From NCBI RefSeq assembly GCF_003269065.1, contig NZ_QLTA01000017.1:21729-85728 (forward strand): DNA of 64,000 bases, read 5' to 3'. Both the position numbers and the translations under genes were made by a program. Shown one piece after another: positions 9,477-21,157 of this stretch; within the stretch, counting starts at the first letter, position 1; each line of letters starts with the position of its first letter. The notes under the pieces were generated by a model that was not told the origin of the DNA, made no database searches, and saw only the letters and a list, made by a program, of their open reading frames with translations. Source of the DNA: Paracidovorax anthurii. GTDB taxonomy: Bacteria > Pseudomonadota > Gammaproteobacteria > Burkholderiales > Burkholderiaceae_C.

Positions 9477-11105
9477 ATGAAGTCCACCCCTCCGCCTCCC
9501 CCGCCCGGCCGGATCTGGCCCTTCGTGGCGATCGTGGTCCTGCAGGTCCTGCTGGCTTCGGGCAGCATCTACCTGCTGTCCGCGGTGCGCGCCTTCGTGG
9601 CGGGCGAGAGCCAGTGGTCCAAGGCGCAGAAGGACGCGATCTGGCAACTCGACCGCTACATCGTCTCTGGCGACCGCCACGGGTACGACCGCTTCAAGGA
9701 GGCGATGCAGACACCGCAGGCCGACGAGGAGGCCCGGGTGCTGCTGGAGAGCGCCGACCCCGACATGGACCGGGTCTTCAACGCCGTCGTGCGGGGCGGC
9801 AACCACCCTGCCGACGCGGGAGCGCTGATGTGGATATGGCGCACCTTCCAGCACCACGCCCTGCTGAGCGAGCCCCTGCGGCACTGGAAGATCGGCGACA
9901 GCTACCTGCGCCAGCTGTCGCAGCTGGCCGAGGAGGTGCGCGAGCGCCACGAGAGCGGCATCCCGCCGGACGCACCCACCGTGCTGCGCTGGCAGCGGGC
10001 CCTGCAGGACATCGATGCCGGGGCCAGCCCCGCGGCCTCGGATTTCAGCGAGGCCATGGGCGAGAGTTCCCGGCGCATCGTCGCCAGCCTTTTCTGGCTG
10101 AACGGGGTGGGCGCCATCCTGCTCATGGCCCTGGCCGTGCTGTACACCCGGCGCATGAACCTGCAGCGGCGCCATGCCGCCAGCACCCTGGCGCAGGAGC
10201 GAACCCAGGCCGAGGCCACGCTCGCGGCGATCGAGGAACCCATCCTGCAGGTCGATGCGCAGGGAAAGGTCGAGGCGGTGAACACGGCGGCCGAGCGGCT
10301 GCTCGGCCAGGACGGCGCGGCCCTGCGGGGCCGGGCGCTGTCGGACCTGCTGGTGTTCGAGGAGGCCAAGGACGCGCCGCACGAACCCACCCGGATCGCG
10401 GACCAGTGGCTGGCGCGGGCGCTGCAGGGCGTTCCCTCGGTGGCGCTGGACCGCATCCACCCGCTGCGGCTGCCCGGCGGCCAGCGCCTGCCCGTGCGGT
10501 TGCGCGGCGGGCCGCTGATCCACGAGGGCGGGCCTGCCGGCGCGGTGCTGATGCTGCACGAGGCCGGCGGCGAACAGCGCTGCCACGAGCAGCTCGCCTG
10601 GCATTCCACCCACGACGGGCTCACGGGCCTCGCCGACCGGCAGACCTTCATCCGCCAGATCGCGGCCACGCTGGAGCAGCCCCGCTCCGCCGAGTCCGCC
10701 GGCGCGCTGCTGCAACTGCACCTGGATCTGCTGGGCGCCATCAACGATGCGCACGGCTACGCCGCGGGCGACGCCCTGCTGCGCGCGATGGCACGGGGCC
10801 TGGAAGCCTGCCTGGGCGGGCAAGGCACGCTGGCCCGCCTGGGCGGCGCAACCTTCGGGGCGCTGATTCCGCACTGCTCGCGGCAGGCCGCGCAGGATGC
10901 GGCCGAGCGCCTGCTGGGCCACGCGCGGGCGCTGGAACTGCCCTGGCCGCCGGGGCCGCTCGCCACCCCGCTCAGCATCGGCCTGGTGGCCCTCACCGCC
11001 GATCTGGCAACGCTGGAGGAAGCCCTGCGCGCCGCCCACCAGGCCTGCGGGGAAGCGCGCCAGCAGGGCGGCGACCGCCTTTGCGCCCACGCGCCGCCCG
11101 GGTAG
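9477..11105 (+). CDS. membrane PAS protein with degenerate GGDEF domain
   Basis: 542-aa inner-membrane signalling protein. One membrane segment lies at about residues 14-36, a second at about 200-222, enclosing a ~160-residue periplasmic sensor region of unknown ligand; a PAS-like domain follows ([23 protein letters not shown]...) and then a GGDEF fold starting [15 protein letters not shown]. The signature half-loop reads [10 protein letters not shown] instead of GG(D/E)EF and the metal-binding positions are altered, so cyclase activity is not expected. It may bind c-di-GMP or GTP, or act as a partner. ATG 9477 chosen just before the first membrane segment. Confidence 0.78.
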   Translation: MKSTPPPPPPGRIWPFVAIVVLQVLLASGSIYLLSAVRAFVAGESQWSKAQKDAIWQLDRYIVSGDRHGYDRFKEAMQTPQADEEARVLLESADPDMDRVFNAVVRGGNHPADAGALMWIWRTFQHHALLSEPLRHWKIGDSYLRQLSQLAEEVRERHESGIPPDAPTVLRWQRALQDIDAGASPAASDFSEAMGESSRRIVASLFWLNGVGAILLMALAVLYTRRMNLQRRHAASTLAQERTQAEATLAAIEEPILQVDAQGKVEAVNTAAERLLGQDGAALRGRALSDLLVFEEAKDAPHEPTRIADQWLARALQGVPSVALDRIHPLRLPGGQRLPVRLRGGPLIHEGGPAGAVLMLHEAGGEQRCHEQLAWHSTHDGLTGLADRQTFIRQIAATLEQPRSAESAGALLQLHLDLLGAINDAHGYAAGDALLRAMARGLEACLGGQGTLARLGGATFGALIPHCSRQAAQDAAERLLGHARALELPWPPGPLATPLSIGLVALTADLATLEEALRAAHQACGEARQQGGDRLCAHAPPG

Positions 11106-11134
11106 CCGGCGCCACGGGCCAGGGCCGCGGAACG

Positions 11135-13576
<2,442 letters not shown>

Positions 13577-13694
13577 GGAATGCAGGCGTGGGGAGGGCCG
13601 CCGATTTTAGGCGGTCGGCCGTCGCCACCCTGCAGGCAGGGGCTCTCGGCGGCACGGGCTCCCCGGGGCGGATGCCTGCACGGCGCCCCCCGGT

Positions 13695-13910
13695 GCGTGG
13701 TCGCGGCTCCCGGGAGGTGCTTTCATCCCAATAAAAAAGGGCCCCCACGCTCTCCCGCTTCGCGTGGTCGCTGCCCCCGAGGGGGTGTTTTTCATCCTGG
13801 GGCGGCCCGGCGATGAAAAAGGGCTCCACGCTCCCTCGCTGCGCGTGGTTGCTGCCTACCAAGGGGAGCTTTTCATCCTGAGGCGGCCCGGCGATGAAAA
13901 AGGGCCGCGA
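13695..13910. repeat. three-copy imperfect tandem repeat (67-81 bp period)
   Basis: Fills most of the 385-bp gap 13577-13961. Each unit begins GCGTGGT (13695, 13762, 13843), carries TTTCATCC and a GATGAAAAAGGG block, and units 2 and 3 share GGCGGCCCGGCGATGAAAAA. CGGCCC/GGGCCG arms can form terminator-like hairpins in either direction. No ORF in it looks real. It separates ygiQ from the next small gene, both on the minus strand. Confidence 0.7.
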
Positions 13911-13961
13911 CAGCGGCCCTTGCGGAAGACACGGCGCCCTGCGGCCCCCTGTCGCTGATGC

Positions 13962-14159
13962 CTACCACTCCCCGGAGGCGCGCACCCGCTGGTCCAGGTC
14001 GTGGGCGGGCGATTCGTAGGGCGAGTGCAGCTCCTCATGGGGCGCCGCACCGGCCGGAGCGCCCTGCGCATTCCGACACACCACGGCCCCCGCATCGGCG
14101 GGAAGCACCTGCGGCGCAAACAGGGCGCTGAACGTCTGGGTCAAGGCATTGGCGAACAT
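13962..14159 (-). CDS. small hypothetical protein, 65 aa
   Basis: I do not recognise this family. The product begins MFANALTQTFSALFAP and ends HDLDQRVRASGEW; the middle is Ala/Pro/Gly-rich with one cysteine. A GAGGAG-like purine run lies close upstream of ATG 14159, which supports translation. No membrane segment or signal peptide. Could be a lineage-specific small protein; also possibly chance. Confidence 0.45.
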   Translation of the reverse strand: MFANALTQTFSALFAPQVLPADAGAVVCRNAQGAPAGAAPHEELHSPYESPAHDLDQRVRASGEW

Positions 14160-14275
14160 GGCGTCTCCTCTGGCAGTGGGTGCATGGCAGGAACCCGCCA
14201 AGCGTAGGGGCCGTTCATGACGCATCCGTGTAGGAGTTCGCCGTCTCGCACGACCGGCCTTCAGGCTGTGTGATC

Positions 14276-14292
14276 GCCGCCACAGTGGCGGC
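14276..14292 (-). terminator. hairpin downstream of azurin
   Basis: A perfect GC-rich palindrome (GCCGCCAC, one-base centre, GTGGCGGC) 21 bp beyond the azurin stop codon. No T-run follows, so it may be a stability hairpin and not a true intrinsic terminator. Confidence 0.35.
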
Positions 14293-14313
14293 CACCTGCC
14301 GCCAGTGCCGCCC

Positions 14314-14769
14314 TCACTTCGCCAGTGCGAGCGTGCCTTTCATGAGGGCCGCATGGCCCGGGAAGGAGCAGAAATACGCGTAGGTCTCGCCGGCCTTGAG
14401 CGCGCTGGTCGCGAAGGTCACCGCATCGGCCTCGCCGCCGCCCACCACCTTGGTGTGGGCCAGCACGCGCTTGTCGCCCGCCGCGACGTATTCCTTGGCC
14501 GCGCCCGCGGCGATGCCGTCGGTCACCACGCCCTGCTGGTCGGCGGCCTTGGACAGCACCCAGTTGTGGCCCATGGCGGCCTTGGGCAGCTTGCCCACAT
14601 GCTTGAGCTTGACGGTGAACTGCTTGCAGCTCGCGGGCACGGCGATGGTGCTCTTGTTGAACTGCATCGCATCGTTGCCCTCGATCTCGACCGCGCAATC
14701 GGCGGCCCAGACGGGGGCCATGCCAGCGCACAGGGCGATCATCGCCAGGGATTTCCAGATTCTTGCCAT
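14314..14769 (-). CDS. azu: azurin (periplasmic blue copper protein)
   Basis: 151-aa type 1 copper protein that carries electrons in the periplasm. Signal peptide about residues 1-22 ([20 protein letters not shown], cleavage near AWA-AD). Mature N-terminus [14 protein letters not shown] is typical. Copper ligands: His in MGHNWVLSK, and Cys, His, Met in [16 protein letters not shown] 14769 is chosen because AAGGTGAG stands five bases ahead; an upstream GTG (14778) overlaps that site. Confidence 0.95.
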   Translation of the reverse strand: MARIWKSLAMIALCAGMAPVWAADCAVEIEGNDAMQFNKSTIAVPASCKQFTVKLKHVGKLPKAAMGHNWVLSKAADQQGVVTDGIAAGAAKEYVAAGDKRVLAHTKVVGGGEADAVTFATSALKAGETYAYFCSFPGHAALMKGTLALAK

Positions 14770-14916
14770 TGTTCTCACCTTTCAGAAAGAGGCGGAGCCC
14801 GCTGGCCTGGCCATGGCGGGCTCCATGGCTGCATTCTTCAAGAGGAACGGTTTTCGCCATTTGATGCTCATCAATTTGGCGGAAATCAAGGCCCGGGACG
14901 GGGCCGTGCCGGGACG

Positions 14917-16110
14917 TCAGGCGGGATGCACCGCCTCGCCCAGGTTGAGCATGAGCCGGTTGGCCCAGGCGAAGATGGCGATCGCGTGGACCAGGTCCAG
15001 CACTTCCAGGCGCGTCAAGCCTGCCGCCAGCACCGCCTGCAGCCGTGCGGCCCCGAAAGCGGCCGGCTCGCGCGTGAGGTCGATCGCCACCTGGACGATG
15101 GCCCGCTCGCGCGCGTTCGTCCCCGCGCCCCGTGGCTCGGTGAACACCTGGTGGATCACGTCGTTGCGCTTGGTCAACTGCTCGAAGCGCTGGGCATGCA
15201 CCGAGGCGCAGTACACGCAGCCGTTGACGCGCGAGACCACGGCGCTGGCCAGTTCGCGCTCCGCCCGCGACAGCCCGCCCGGCGCATACATGATGGCGTT
15301 GAAGGCGACCGAGCGCTGCTGCAGGATGCGCGGTTGGTGGATCAGCGTCAGGTAGTAGTCCGAGGTCTTGGCCTTGGGATGGCTCTCCTCCAGCACGGCC
15401 AACTGCTCCGGCGTGGCCTGGCCCAGGTCGAGCACGGGCAGCCAGGCCTTCCATCCGAGCGTCTCGCTCGTGTAGCCGTTCACCCGCACGGGTTCGCCCG
15501 GCTGGGGCAGATGGGCGGGATGCACGAACGGTGCGCCCGCGGCTTCCACGGCTGCGGCGCTGGCCGCCGGCACGGTGCCCTCGGGCGGCAGCGCCGCCAG
15601 CGCCCGCAGGCCCACCACCACCCGCACCTGGTAGGCGACGAAGGCGATCAACTGGGCCAGCGCCACCACCTCGGGCGTGGACAAACCCGCCCCCGGCAGC
15701 GTCAGCAACGCGGCCTTGTCCCCTTCGACGGGCCGGTCCGCCAGCGTGTCGGCGAACGCTAGGATGGCGCCGAGCCGGGCATCCGCCGCGGCGACATCGG
15801 CCCGGGGAGCCCCTTCCAGCGCCGCAGCCTGCGCGGCGGTGAGCACCGCCAGCGCCTGCAGCCGGCCACGGTAATGCGCCGCGAGGGCCTCGCTGCCCGC
15901 CTTGCGGGCGATATGCAAGGCGGCGAGCAGGCGCTCGGCCAGAGCCGGGCCCGCAAGCGCCGGGTCGAGCAAGCCGTCATGGCTGCCCTGCGTGGCCTGC
16001 ACGACCTTGTCGCGCTGACGGCGCAGCGCGTGCAGCGCATCGCCGGGGGCCAGCGAGGCGGCTTGATCGACCACGTCGGTGGTGGCGGTGGAAGGAAGGG
16101 ATTGCGACAT
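14917..16110 (-). CDS. double carboxymuconolactone decarboxylase/AhpD-like protein
   Basis: 397-aa fusion of two CMD-superfamily domains. The N-terminal half (residues ~1-190) resembles the CMD family annotated as Avi_7170-type; the C-terminal half resembles the alkylhydroperoxidase family annotated as Avi_7169-type, which are separate genes elsewhere. The C-terminal half has the redox/proton-relay motif CVYCASVHAQR of AhpD. No signal peptide. Last gene of the ABC transporter operon, 36 bp after the hydrolase gene. Likely processes a substrate brought in by the transporter or detoxifies a peroxide by-product; the reaction is unknown. Confidence 0.8.
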   Translation of the reverse strand: MSQSLPSTATTDVVDQAASLAPGDALHALRRQRDKVVQATQGSHDGLLDPALAGPALAERLLAALHIARKAGSEALAAHYRGRLQALAVLTAAQAAALEGAPRADVAAADARLGAILAFADTLADRPVEGDKAALLTLPGAGLSTPEVVALAQLIAFVAYQVRVVVGLRALAALPPEGTVPAASAAAVEAAGAPFVHPAHLPQPGEPVRVNGYTSETLGWKAWLPVLDLGQATPEQLAVLEESHPKAKTSDYYLTLIHQPRILQQRSVAFNAIMYAPGGLSRAERELASAVVSRVNGCVYCASVHAQRFEQLTKRNDVIHQVFTEPRGAGTNARERAIVQVAIDLTREPAAFGAARLQAVLAAGLTRLEVLDLVHAIAIFAWANRLMLNLGEAVHPA

Positions 16111-16146
16111 GGGAACAGGTCTCCAGCAAAAGGATGCGGCGGCGCG

Positions 16147-17481
16147 TCAGGCCGGCGGGTGGGGGGTGTCGTCGGTCTCTCTCGCACCTTGCGTGCGCAC
16201 GGCACGCTCCAGGAACCGCAGCACGCCCGCCCAGGAGGCTTCATCGGCCTGCGCGTTGGGCAGGGCGGCGCCGCCGGTCGTGCTCTGCCGGCGCGACACC
16301 GGATGGGCATACACCAGCTGCGTGGTCGGCAGATAGGGAAACAGGATGGAATGCCCCGCCCCCTCGAAATCCAGATGCTCGACCGCGTGCGGATGCCGGT
16401 GGCGCGCGAGCCGGTCCGCCACCATGCGGCTGTACAGGCTCGACGGCCACGAACCGTCGTCCGTGGCGGACAGCAGCAGCACCGGCCCCCGGATGCGCTC
16501 CACGGCGATGGCCGCGCGCTCCACCGCCTCGGGGTCCTGCAGCGCCGTCAGTAGCGCGTGGGCATGGCGGCGCGGCTGCGGGCCGTCGTCCCAGGGCTTC
16601 CAGGTGGCCGTGCGGTTGTTCTCCCAGAGGTGCGGCAATGCCTGGCCACGGTAGAGCCACGCCGGGCCCTCGCGCCCCGTGGCCGGGTCGCAGGCGTTCT
16701 GCGCGCTGTGCACCACCGCCCCCGGCACATAGCCGATGACGGCGGACACGAGCGAGGGGAACATCGAACCGAGCAGCAGCACCAGTTCGCCGCCGCGCGA
16801 CTGGCCGCTGAGTGCCACGAATCCACGGCGCGGGCGCAGCGTGCGGTGCACCCATTCCAGCGCCGTCTCGAAGTATTCGAGGGGGGTGTTGGAGATGTAG
16901 TCCGGGCGCCCCGGCGCCTTGAAGTAGCCCAGGGCCAACGCGGCGTAGCCGTGCGAGGCATACAGCGCCGCGCGCGGCTCGTTCATGCCGCCGCCCGAGC
17001 CATTGAGCACGACCACCACGGGATGGCCTTGCCCGTCCGCCCGCGCGGGCGGCGTGTAGAGCACGGCGGTCAGGCCGTCCTCGCGCACCTCCCGGCGCGC
17101 GACGCCTTCGGCGGCCAGCCGCTGCACCACGTCCGCTTCCCATGCCTGCGCCCCGCCCCGCCGCATCGTGATGCGCGTGGTGAGCGCCGCCGCCGGCTCG
17201 GCGGAGAACAGCTCGCGCGCCGCCGCGCCCTCATCGGGCACCTGGGACCACCACAGTCCCATGGGCGAGATGCCGCCGTAGCTGCCCGCCACGGGGGCAT
17301 CGCGCGCGAGGTCCACGCTGCCCCGCGCGTCGGCGGCGAAGGTGGCCGCCGCGCGCCATGCCACGCCGGGGCCCCGCACCGTGGCGCTGTGGAGGGTGAC
17401 CTGTTCACCGGCCGCCAGCCCGGTGACACGCACGTGGCGGGGAACGTCGATCAGCGCATCGGCGGGCGTGATGTGCAGCAT
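16147..17481 (-). CDS. BAAT/acyl-CoA thioesterase-type alpha/beta hydrolase
   Basis: 444-aa protein with an N-terminal Ig-like thioesterase/BAAT domain (residues ~10-130) and a C-terminal alpha/beta hydrolase domain. Nucleophile elbow is SGQSRGGE (here Ser, where mammalian BAAT has Cys), an Asp is in SATDDGSWPS, and the His in GAGHSILFPY. So it is probably a thioesterase or acyltransferase on an amide- or CoA-linked acid. ATG 17481 preferred to GTG 17493, since GGAG sits seven bases ahead of it. 18 bp after the binding-protein gene. Confidence 0.82.
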   Translation of the reverse strand: MLHITPADALIDVPRHVRVTGLAAGEQVTLHSATVRGPGVAWRAAATFAADARGSVDLARDAPVAGSYGGISPMGLWWSQVPDEGAAARELFSAEPAAALTTRITMRRGGAQAWEADVVQRLAAEGVARREVREDGLTAVLYTPPARADGQGHPVVVVLNGSGGGMNEPRAALYASHGYAALALGYFKAPGRPDYISNTPLEYFETALEWVHRTLRPRRGFVALSGQSRGGELVLLLGSMFPSLVSAVIGYVPGAVVHSAQNACDPATGREGPAWLYRGQALPHLWENNRTATWKPWDDGPQPRRHAHALLTALQDPEAVERAAIAVERIRGPVLLLSATDDGSWPSSLYSRMVADRLARHRHPHAVEHLDFEGAGHSILFPYLPTTQLVYAHPVSRRQSTTGGAALPNAQADEASWAGVLRFLERAVRTQGARETDDTPHPPA

Positions 17482-17499
17482 GCCGGGCTCCACGCGGCC

Positions 17500-19074
17500 T
17501 TACTTCGCCACCCGGGTGACCTGCAGCGCCGTGGTGCGGTCGCTCAGCAGCGGCACGACCTTCAGGCCCTTCCTGGAGGCCCAGATGTTCTGGTAGTGGA
17601 AGAGCGGGATCTGGCCCACGTCGTCGGTCACCAGCTTGGCGGCATGGCGGAACACGGCCTCGCGGCGCTGGCTATTGAACTCCACCGTGGCGGCGTCCAG
17701 CGCCTTGTCCACGGCCTCGTTGCTGTAGCGCCCCCAGTTGTTGGAGCCCCGGCCGCGCTGGGCGTCGTTGGTGGCCAGTGTCTGCAGCAGGCCATAGCCG
17801 GCCTCGCCCGTGCCGTTGCCCCAGGCGATCACGCTCACCGCGAACTCGTTCTTGTTGGCGCGGCTCGAATAGACGGCCCATGGCACGACCTCGACCTTGG
17901 TCTTCACGCCCACGCGGCTCCAGAACTGGGCCACGGCCTGCACGGTCTCGGGCGCCTGGGGGTAGCGGTCGCCCGGCACGTGGATGGTGAGCTGGAAGCC
18001 CTGCGGAAAGCCGGCCTCGGCCAGCAGCTTCCTGGCCTGGTCCGGGCTGTAGGCGATGTCCTTGACGTCGGGGTTGTAGCCGAAGCTGCCCTTGGGCATC
18101 CACTGGTTGGCTTCCGTCACGGTGCCCTGCAGCACGCGGTCGGTGATGGCCTTGCGGTGGATGGCCACCGACAGCGCCTGCCGCACGCGCACGTCGCGCA
18201 GCGGGTTCTCCGCCAGCGGCTTGCCCGCGTTGTCGGTAATGAACTCGTTCTGGCCGGGCCGGAAGCTGGGCTGCAGCAGCAGCACGCGCAGGCCCGGATA
18301 CGTGTACACGCTCACGCTGGGCGTCTTGCGCAGCTTCTCCACGTCGGTGACGGCCACCTTGTCGATCACGTCCACGTCGCCCGCCAGCAGCGCGGCCGTA
18401 CGGGCGGCGCCGTTGTTGATGAAGCGGTAGTTGACCTTCTCCCACAGCGGCTTGTCACCGTAGTAGCTGCTGCTGCGCTCGAACACCGTGCGGTCGCCCG
18501 GCACGTACGAGACGAATTTGTAGGGGCCGGTGCCCACCACGGCGCGGCCGGCGTTGTAGTCCTCGGTCCTGGATTTCTCGCCCACGTGCTTGCTCACGAT
18601 GTAGATCGACGCGATCTCCAGCGGCAGCATGGGGTTGGGCGTATGGGTCTTGACGATCACCGTGTGCGGGCCCTTGGCGGTGGTGGATTCCACCGTGCGC
18701 AGCGCCCCGGAGTACGACGCCACGCTGCCCGGCACGCTGCGCGCGCGCTGGAACGAGTAGACGATGTCGTCGGCCGTGAAGGGCACGCCGTCCTGCCACT
18801 TCACGTCCGTGCGCAGCTTGAACTCCCAGGTCTTGTCGTCCAGCACCTTCCAGCTGGTGGCCAGGCCCGGCTCCAGCTTGCCGCCGTCGCGCGAGTTCAC
18901 CAGCGAGTCCCAGAAATGCAGCGCCAGCGAACGGTCGCCCGCGTGGTTGTTGAGCTGCGGATCGACGGACGAGACCGGGTCGGCGAAGCCGATGGAGAGG
19001 GTCTGCGCGGAAACGCCGGCGGCGCCGGCCCACAGGGCGGCGGCCAGGACGGCGGCGGAAGGTCGGATCTGCAT
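17500..19074 (-). CDS. ABC transporter substrate-binding protein, family 5 (peptide/nickel type)
   Basis: 524-aa periplasmic binding protein. Signal peptide MQIRPSAAVLAAALWAGAAG, cleaved near SAQ-TL. Family motifs: DPVSSVDPQLNNH, the W-x-F-x-L region TWEFKLRTDVKWQDG, and TADDIVYSFQRA; the long C-terminal lobe ends with the usual AKLVTDDVGQIPLFHY. GGAG precedes ATG 19074. The binding cleft residues do not tell me the ligand. Encoded 44 bp after the second ATPase gene. Confidence 0.92.
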   Translation of the reverse strand: MQIRPSAAVLAAALWAGAAGVSAQTLSIGFADPVSSVDPQLNNHAGDRSLALHFWDSLVNSRDGGKLEPGLATSWKVLDDKTWEFKLRTDVKWQDGVPFTADDIVYSFQRARSVPGSVASYSGALRTVESTTAKGPHTVIVKTHTPNPMLPLEIASIYIVSKHVGEKSRTEDYNAGRAVVGTGPYKFVSYVPGDRTVFERSSSYYGDKPLWEKVNYRFINNGAARTAALLAGDVDVIDKVAVTDVEKLRKTPSVSVYTYPGLRVLLLQPSFRPGQNEFITDNAGKPLAENPLRDVRVRQALSVAIHRKAITDRVLQGTVTEANQWMPKGSFGYNPDVKDIAYSPDQARKLLAEAGFPQGFQLTIHVPGDRYPQAPETVQAVAQFWSRVGVKTKVEVVPWAVYSSRANKNEFAVSVIAWGNGTGEAGYGLLQTLATNDAQRGRGSNNWGRYSNEAVDKALDAATVEFNSQRREAVFRHAAKLVTDDVGQIPLFHYQNIWASRKGLKVVPLLSDRTTALQVTRVAK

Positions 19075-19118
19075 GGAGGATTCCTTTGGAAAACAGGCGA
19101 ACGAGAGGGAAACGGCCG

Positions 19119-20144
19119 TCAGGACATTTCGTTGAGATGGCAGGCGCTTTCGTGGCGCACGGCGATGCCGCGCAGCCGCGGCACCTCGGTGCTGCAGCGC
19201 GGCATCGCTTGCGGACACCGCGGGTGGAAGTGGCAGCCGGACGGCGGCGCGATCGGGCTCGGGATCTCGCCCCGGATGGCACCAAAGCGCGTGCCCCGCG
19301 CGCCGATGCGGGGAATCTCCGCCAGCAGCGCCTTCGTATAGGGGTGGCTGGGGCGCGCGAACAGCTCCTCGACCGGCGCGCTCTCCACCACCCGGCCCAG
19401 GTACATCACGGCCACGCGGTCGCACAGGTGCTCGATCACGCCCAGGTCGTGGCTGATGAACAGATAGGCCAGGCCCAAATCGTCGCGCAGGTCCATGAAC
19501 AGGTTCAGGATCTGCGCCTGGATCGACACGTCCAGCGCGGCCACCGCCTCGTCGCACACCAGCAGCGCGGGCTGCACGGCCAGCGCGCGGGTGATGCCGA
19601 TGCGCTGGCGCTGGCCTCCGCTGAACTGGTGCGGGTAGCGGTGGCGCAGCGCCGGATCGAGTCCGGCGCGTTCGAGCTGGGCGCTCACGTAGTCGTCCTC
19701 GCCCGCGGCATCGGTGAGCCCGTGCAGGCGCGCCGCCTCGCCCACGATGCGCGAAACGCGCAGGCGCGGGTTCAGGCTGGCGAACGGGTCCTGGAACACC
19801 ATCTGCGTGCGCAGCCGGGCGGCCAGGCGCTGCGGGCCTGCCAGGGACTGCAAGGGCCGGCCTTCGACCAGTACCCGCCCCTGCGTCGGCTCCAGCAGCC
19901 CGGCCGCGATGCGGCCCAGGGTGGACTTGCCGCAGCCCGATTCGCCGACCAGGCCCACGACCTCGCCGGGGCGCACCTGCAGGTCCACGCCGTCCACCGC
20001 ATGGGTCACGACCGGCGGCCTGGACACGCCCAGGCGCTGCAGCGCCCGCCCCAGCCGGCCCGGCGCGGGCCGGGCGCCGAAGCGCTTGGCCACGCCCTGC
20101 AGTTCCACCAGCGGGGCGGCTTGCCTGTCGGCCTGCGCGCTCAT
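19119..20144 (-). CDS. peptide-type ABC transporter ATP-binding protein (OppF-like)
   Basis: 341-aa ATPase. Walker A GESGCGKSTLGR, signature FSGGQRQRIGI, Walker B LLVCDEAVAALD, H-loop ISHDLGV, and the C-terminal oligopeptide-transporter extension with FHPRCPQAMPRC, a cysteine motif often seen in OppF/DppF and reported to bind Fe-S in some. ATG overlaps the stop of the partner ATPase by 4 bp. Confidence 0.94.
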   Translation of the reverse strand: MSAQADRQAAPLVELQGVAKRFGARPAPGRLGRALQRLGVSRPPVVTHAVDGVDLQVRPGEVVGLVGESGCGKSTLGRIAAGLLEPTQGRVLVEGRPLQSLAGPQRLAARLRTQMVFQDPFASLNPRLRVSRIVGEAARLHGLTDAAGEDDYVSAQLERAGLDPALRHRYPHQFSGGQRQRIGITRALAVQPALLVCDEAVAALDVSIQAQILNLFMDLRDDLGLAYLFISHDLGVIEHLCDRVAVMYLGRVVESAPVEELFARPSHPYTKALLAEIPRIGARGTRFGAIRGEIPSPIAPPSGCHFHPRCPQAMPRCSTEVPRLRGIAVRHESACHLNEMS

Positions 20145-21157
20145 GCCGCCACCTCCCGCGCCACCGCGGGGCCCGGCCCCGGATGGAAGCAGCGCACCTC
20201 ATGCTGCGGCGCCTCGGGGCGCGGGCGGGTGATCTCCGGCCGCGCCGCGCAGGCGGCGCTGGCACGGTCGCAGCGCGCCGCAAAGGCACAGCCCTGCGGC
20301 ATCTGCAGCAGGTTGGGCGCCATGCCGGGAATCTGCCGCAACCGCTCGCCGCGCCGGTTGGCGCTCGGCAGGCTGCCGATCAGCCCCTGGGTGTAGGGAT
20401 GCTGCGGATGGTCGATCACCTCGTCCACCGTGCCGCGCTCGACGATGCGCCCGGCGTACATCACGGCGACCTGGTCGGCCAGTCCCGCCACCACCGACAG
20501 GTCGTGGCTGATCCAGATCAACGAGGTGCCGCGCTCGCGCACCAGCTTCTGCACCTCGGAGAGGATCTGCGCCTGGATGGTCACGTCCAGCGCCGTCGTG
20601 GGCTCGTCGGCAATGATGAGGTCCGGCCCGTGGAGCATGGCGATGGCGATGGCCACGCGCTGGCGCATGCCCCCCGACAGCTGGTGCGGATAGGCCTTGA
20701 GGCGTTCCCCGGGGGCGGGGATGCCCACCAGTGCCAGCGCGTCGGCCGCGCGCGTGCGCGCCTGGGTTGTTGAGACGCGGCTGTGCGCGCGCACCGCCTC
20801 GATCATCTGCGTGTCCACCCGCAGCACCGGGTTGAGCGTGGCCATGGGGTCCTGGAAGATCATCGCGATGCGGTTGCCCCGCAGCGCGCGGCGCGCGGCC
20901 GGCGGCAGCCGGGTGATGTCCCGGCCCTGGAACAGCACCTCGCCCTCCTCCACCCGCCCGGGCGGATCGACCAGACCCATGATGGAAAAGCCGGTGACCG
21001 ACTTGCCCGAGCCGGACTCGCCCACCAGGCCCAGGACCTGGCCGCGCCCCAGCGCGAAGGAGACGCCATCGACCACCGGCAGCACGCCCGCCCGCGTATG
21101 GAAGCGCGTGTGCAGGTTGCGCACCTCCAGGGTCGGAAGATCAGGAGCCTCGCTCAT
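20141..21157 (-). CDS. peptide-type ABC transporter ATP-binding protein (OppD-like)
   Basis: 338-aa ATPase. Walker [13 protein letters not shown], signature [11 protein letters not shown], Walker [14 protein letters not shown]-loop ISHDLSV, and the C-terminal [12 protein letters not shown] cysteine motif. Forms a heterodimer with the adjacent OppF-like protein. Start ATG 21157 overlaps the end of the permease gene by 4 bp; a longer open frame upstream is only read-through of that gene. Confidence 0.94.
   Translation of the reverse strand: MSEAPDLPTLEVRNLHTRFHTRAGVLPVVDGVSFALGRGQVLGLVGESGSGKSVTGFSIMGLVDPPGRVEEGEVLFQGRDITRLPPAARRALRGNRIAMIFQDPMATLNPVLRVDTQMIEAVRAHSRVSTTQARTRAADALALVGIPAPGERLKAYPHQLSGGMRQRVAIAIAMLHGPDLIIADEPTTALDVTIQAQILSEVQKLVRERGTSLIWISHDLSVVAGLADQVAVMYAGRIVERGTVDEVIDHPQHPYTQGLIGSLPSANRRGERLRQIPGMAPNLLQMPQGCAFAARCDRASAACAARPEITRPRPEAPQHEVRCFHPGPGPAVAREVAA

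Noticed and set aside
13695..13910. CRISPR array
   Set aside because: Repeats are long, imperfect, only three and without spacers of even length; no cas genes.
17500..20289. Apparent 929-residue fusion of the ABC binding protein with upstream sequence
   Set aside because: Real protein begins at 19074 with a signal peptide and ribosome site; the upstream part is out-of-frame sequence over the ATPase gene.
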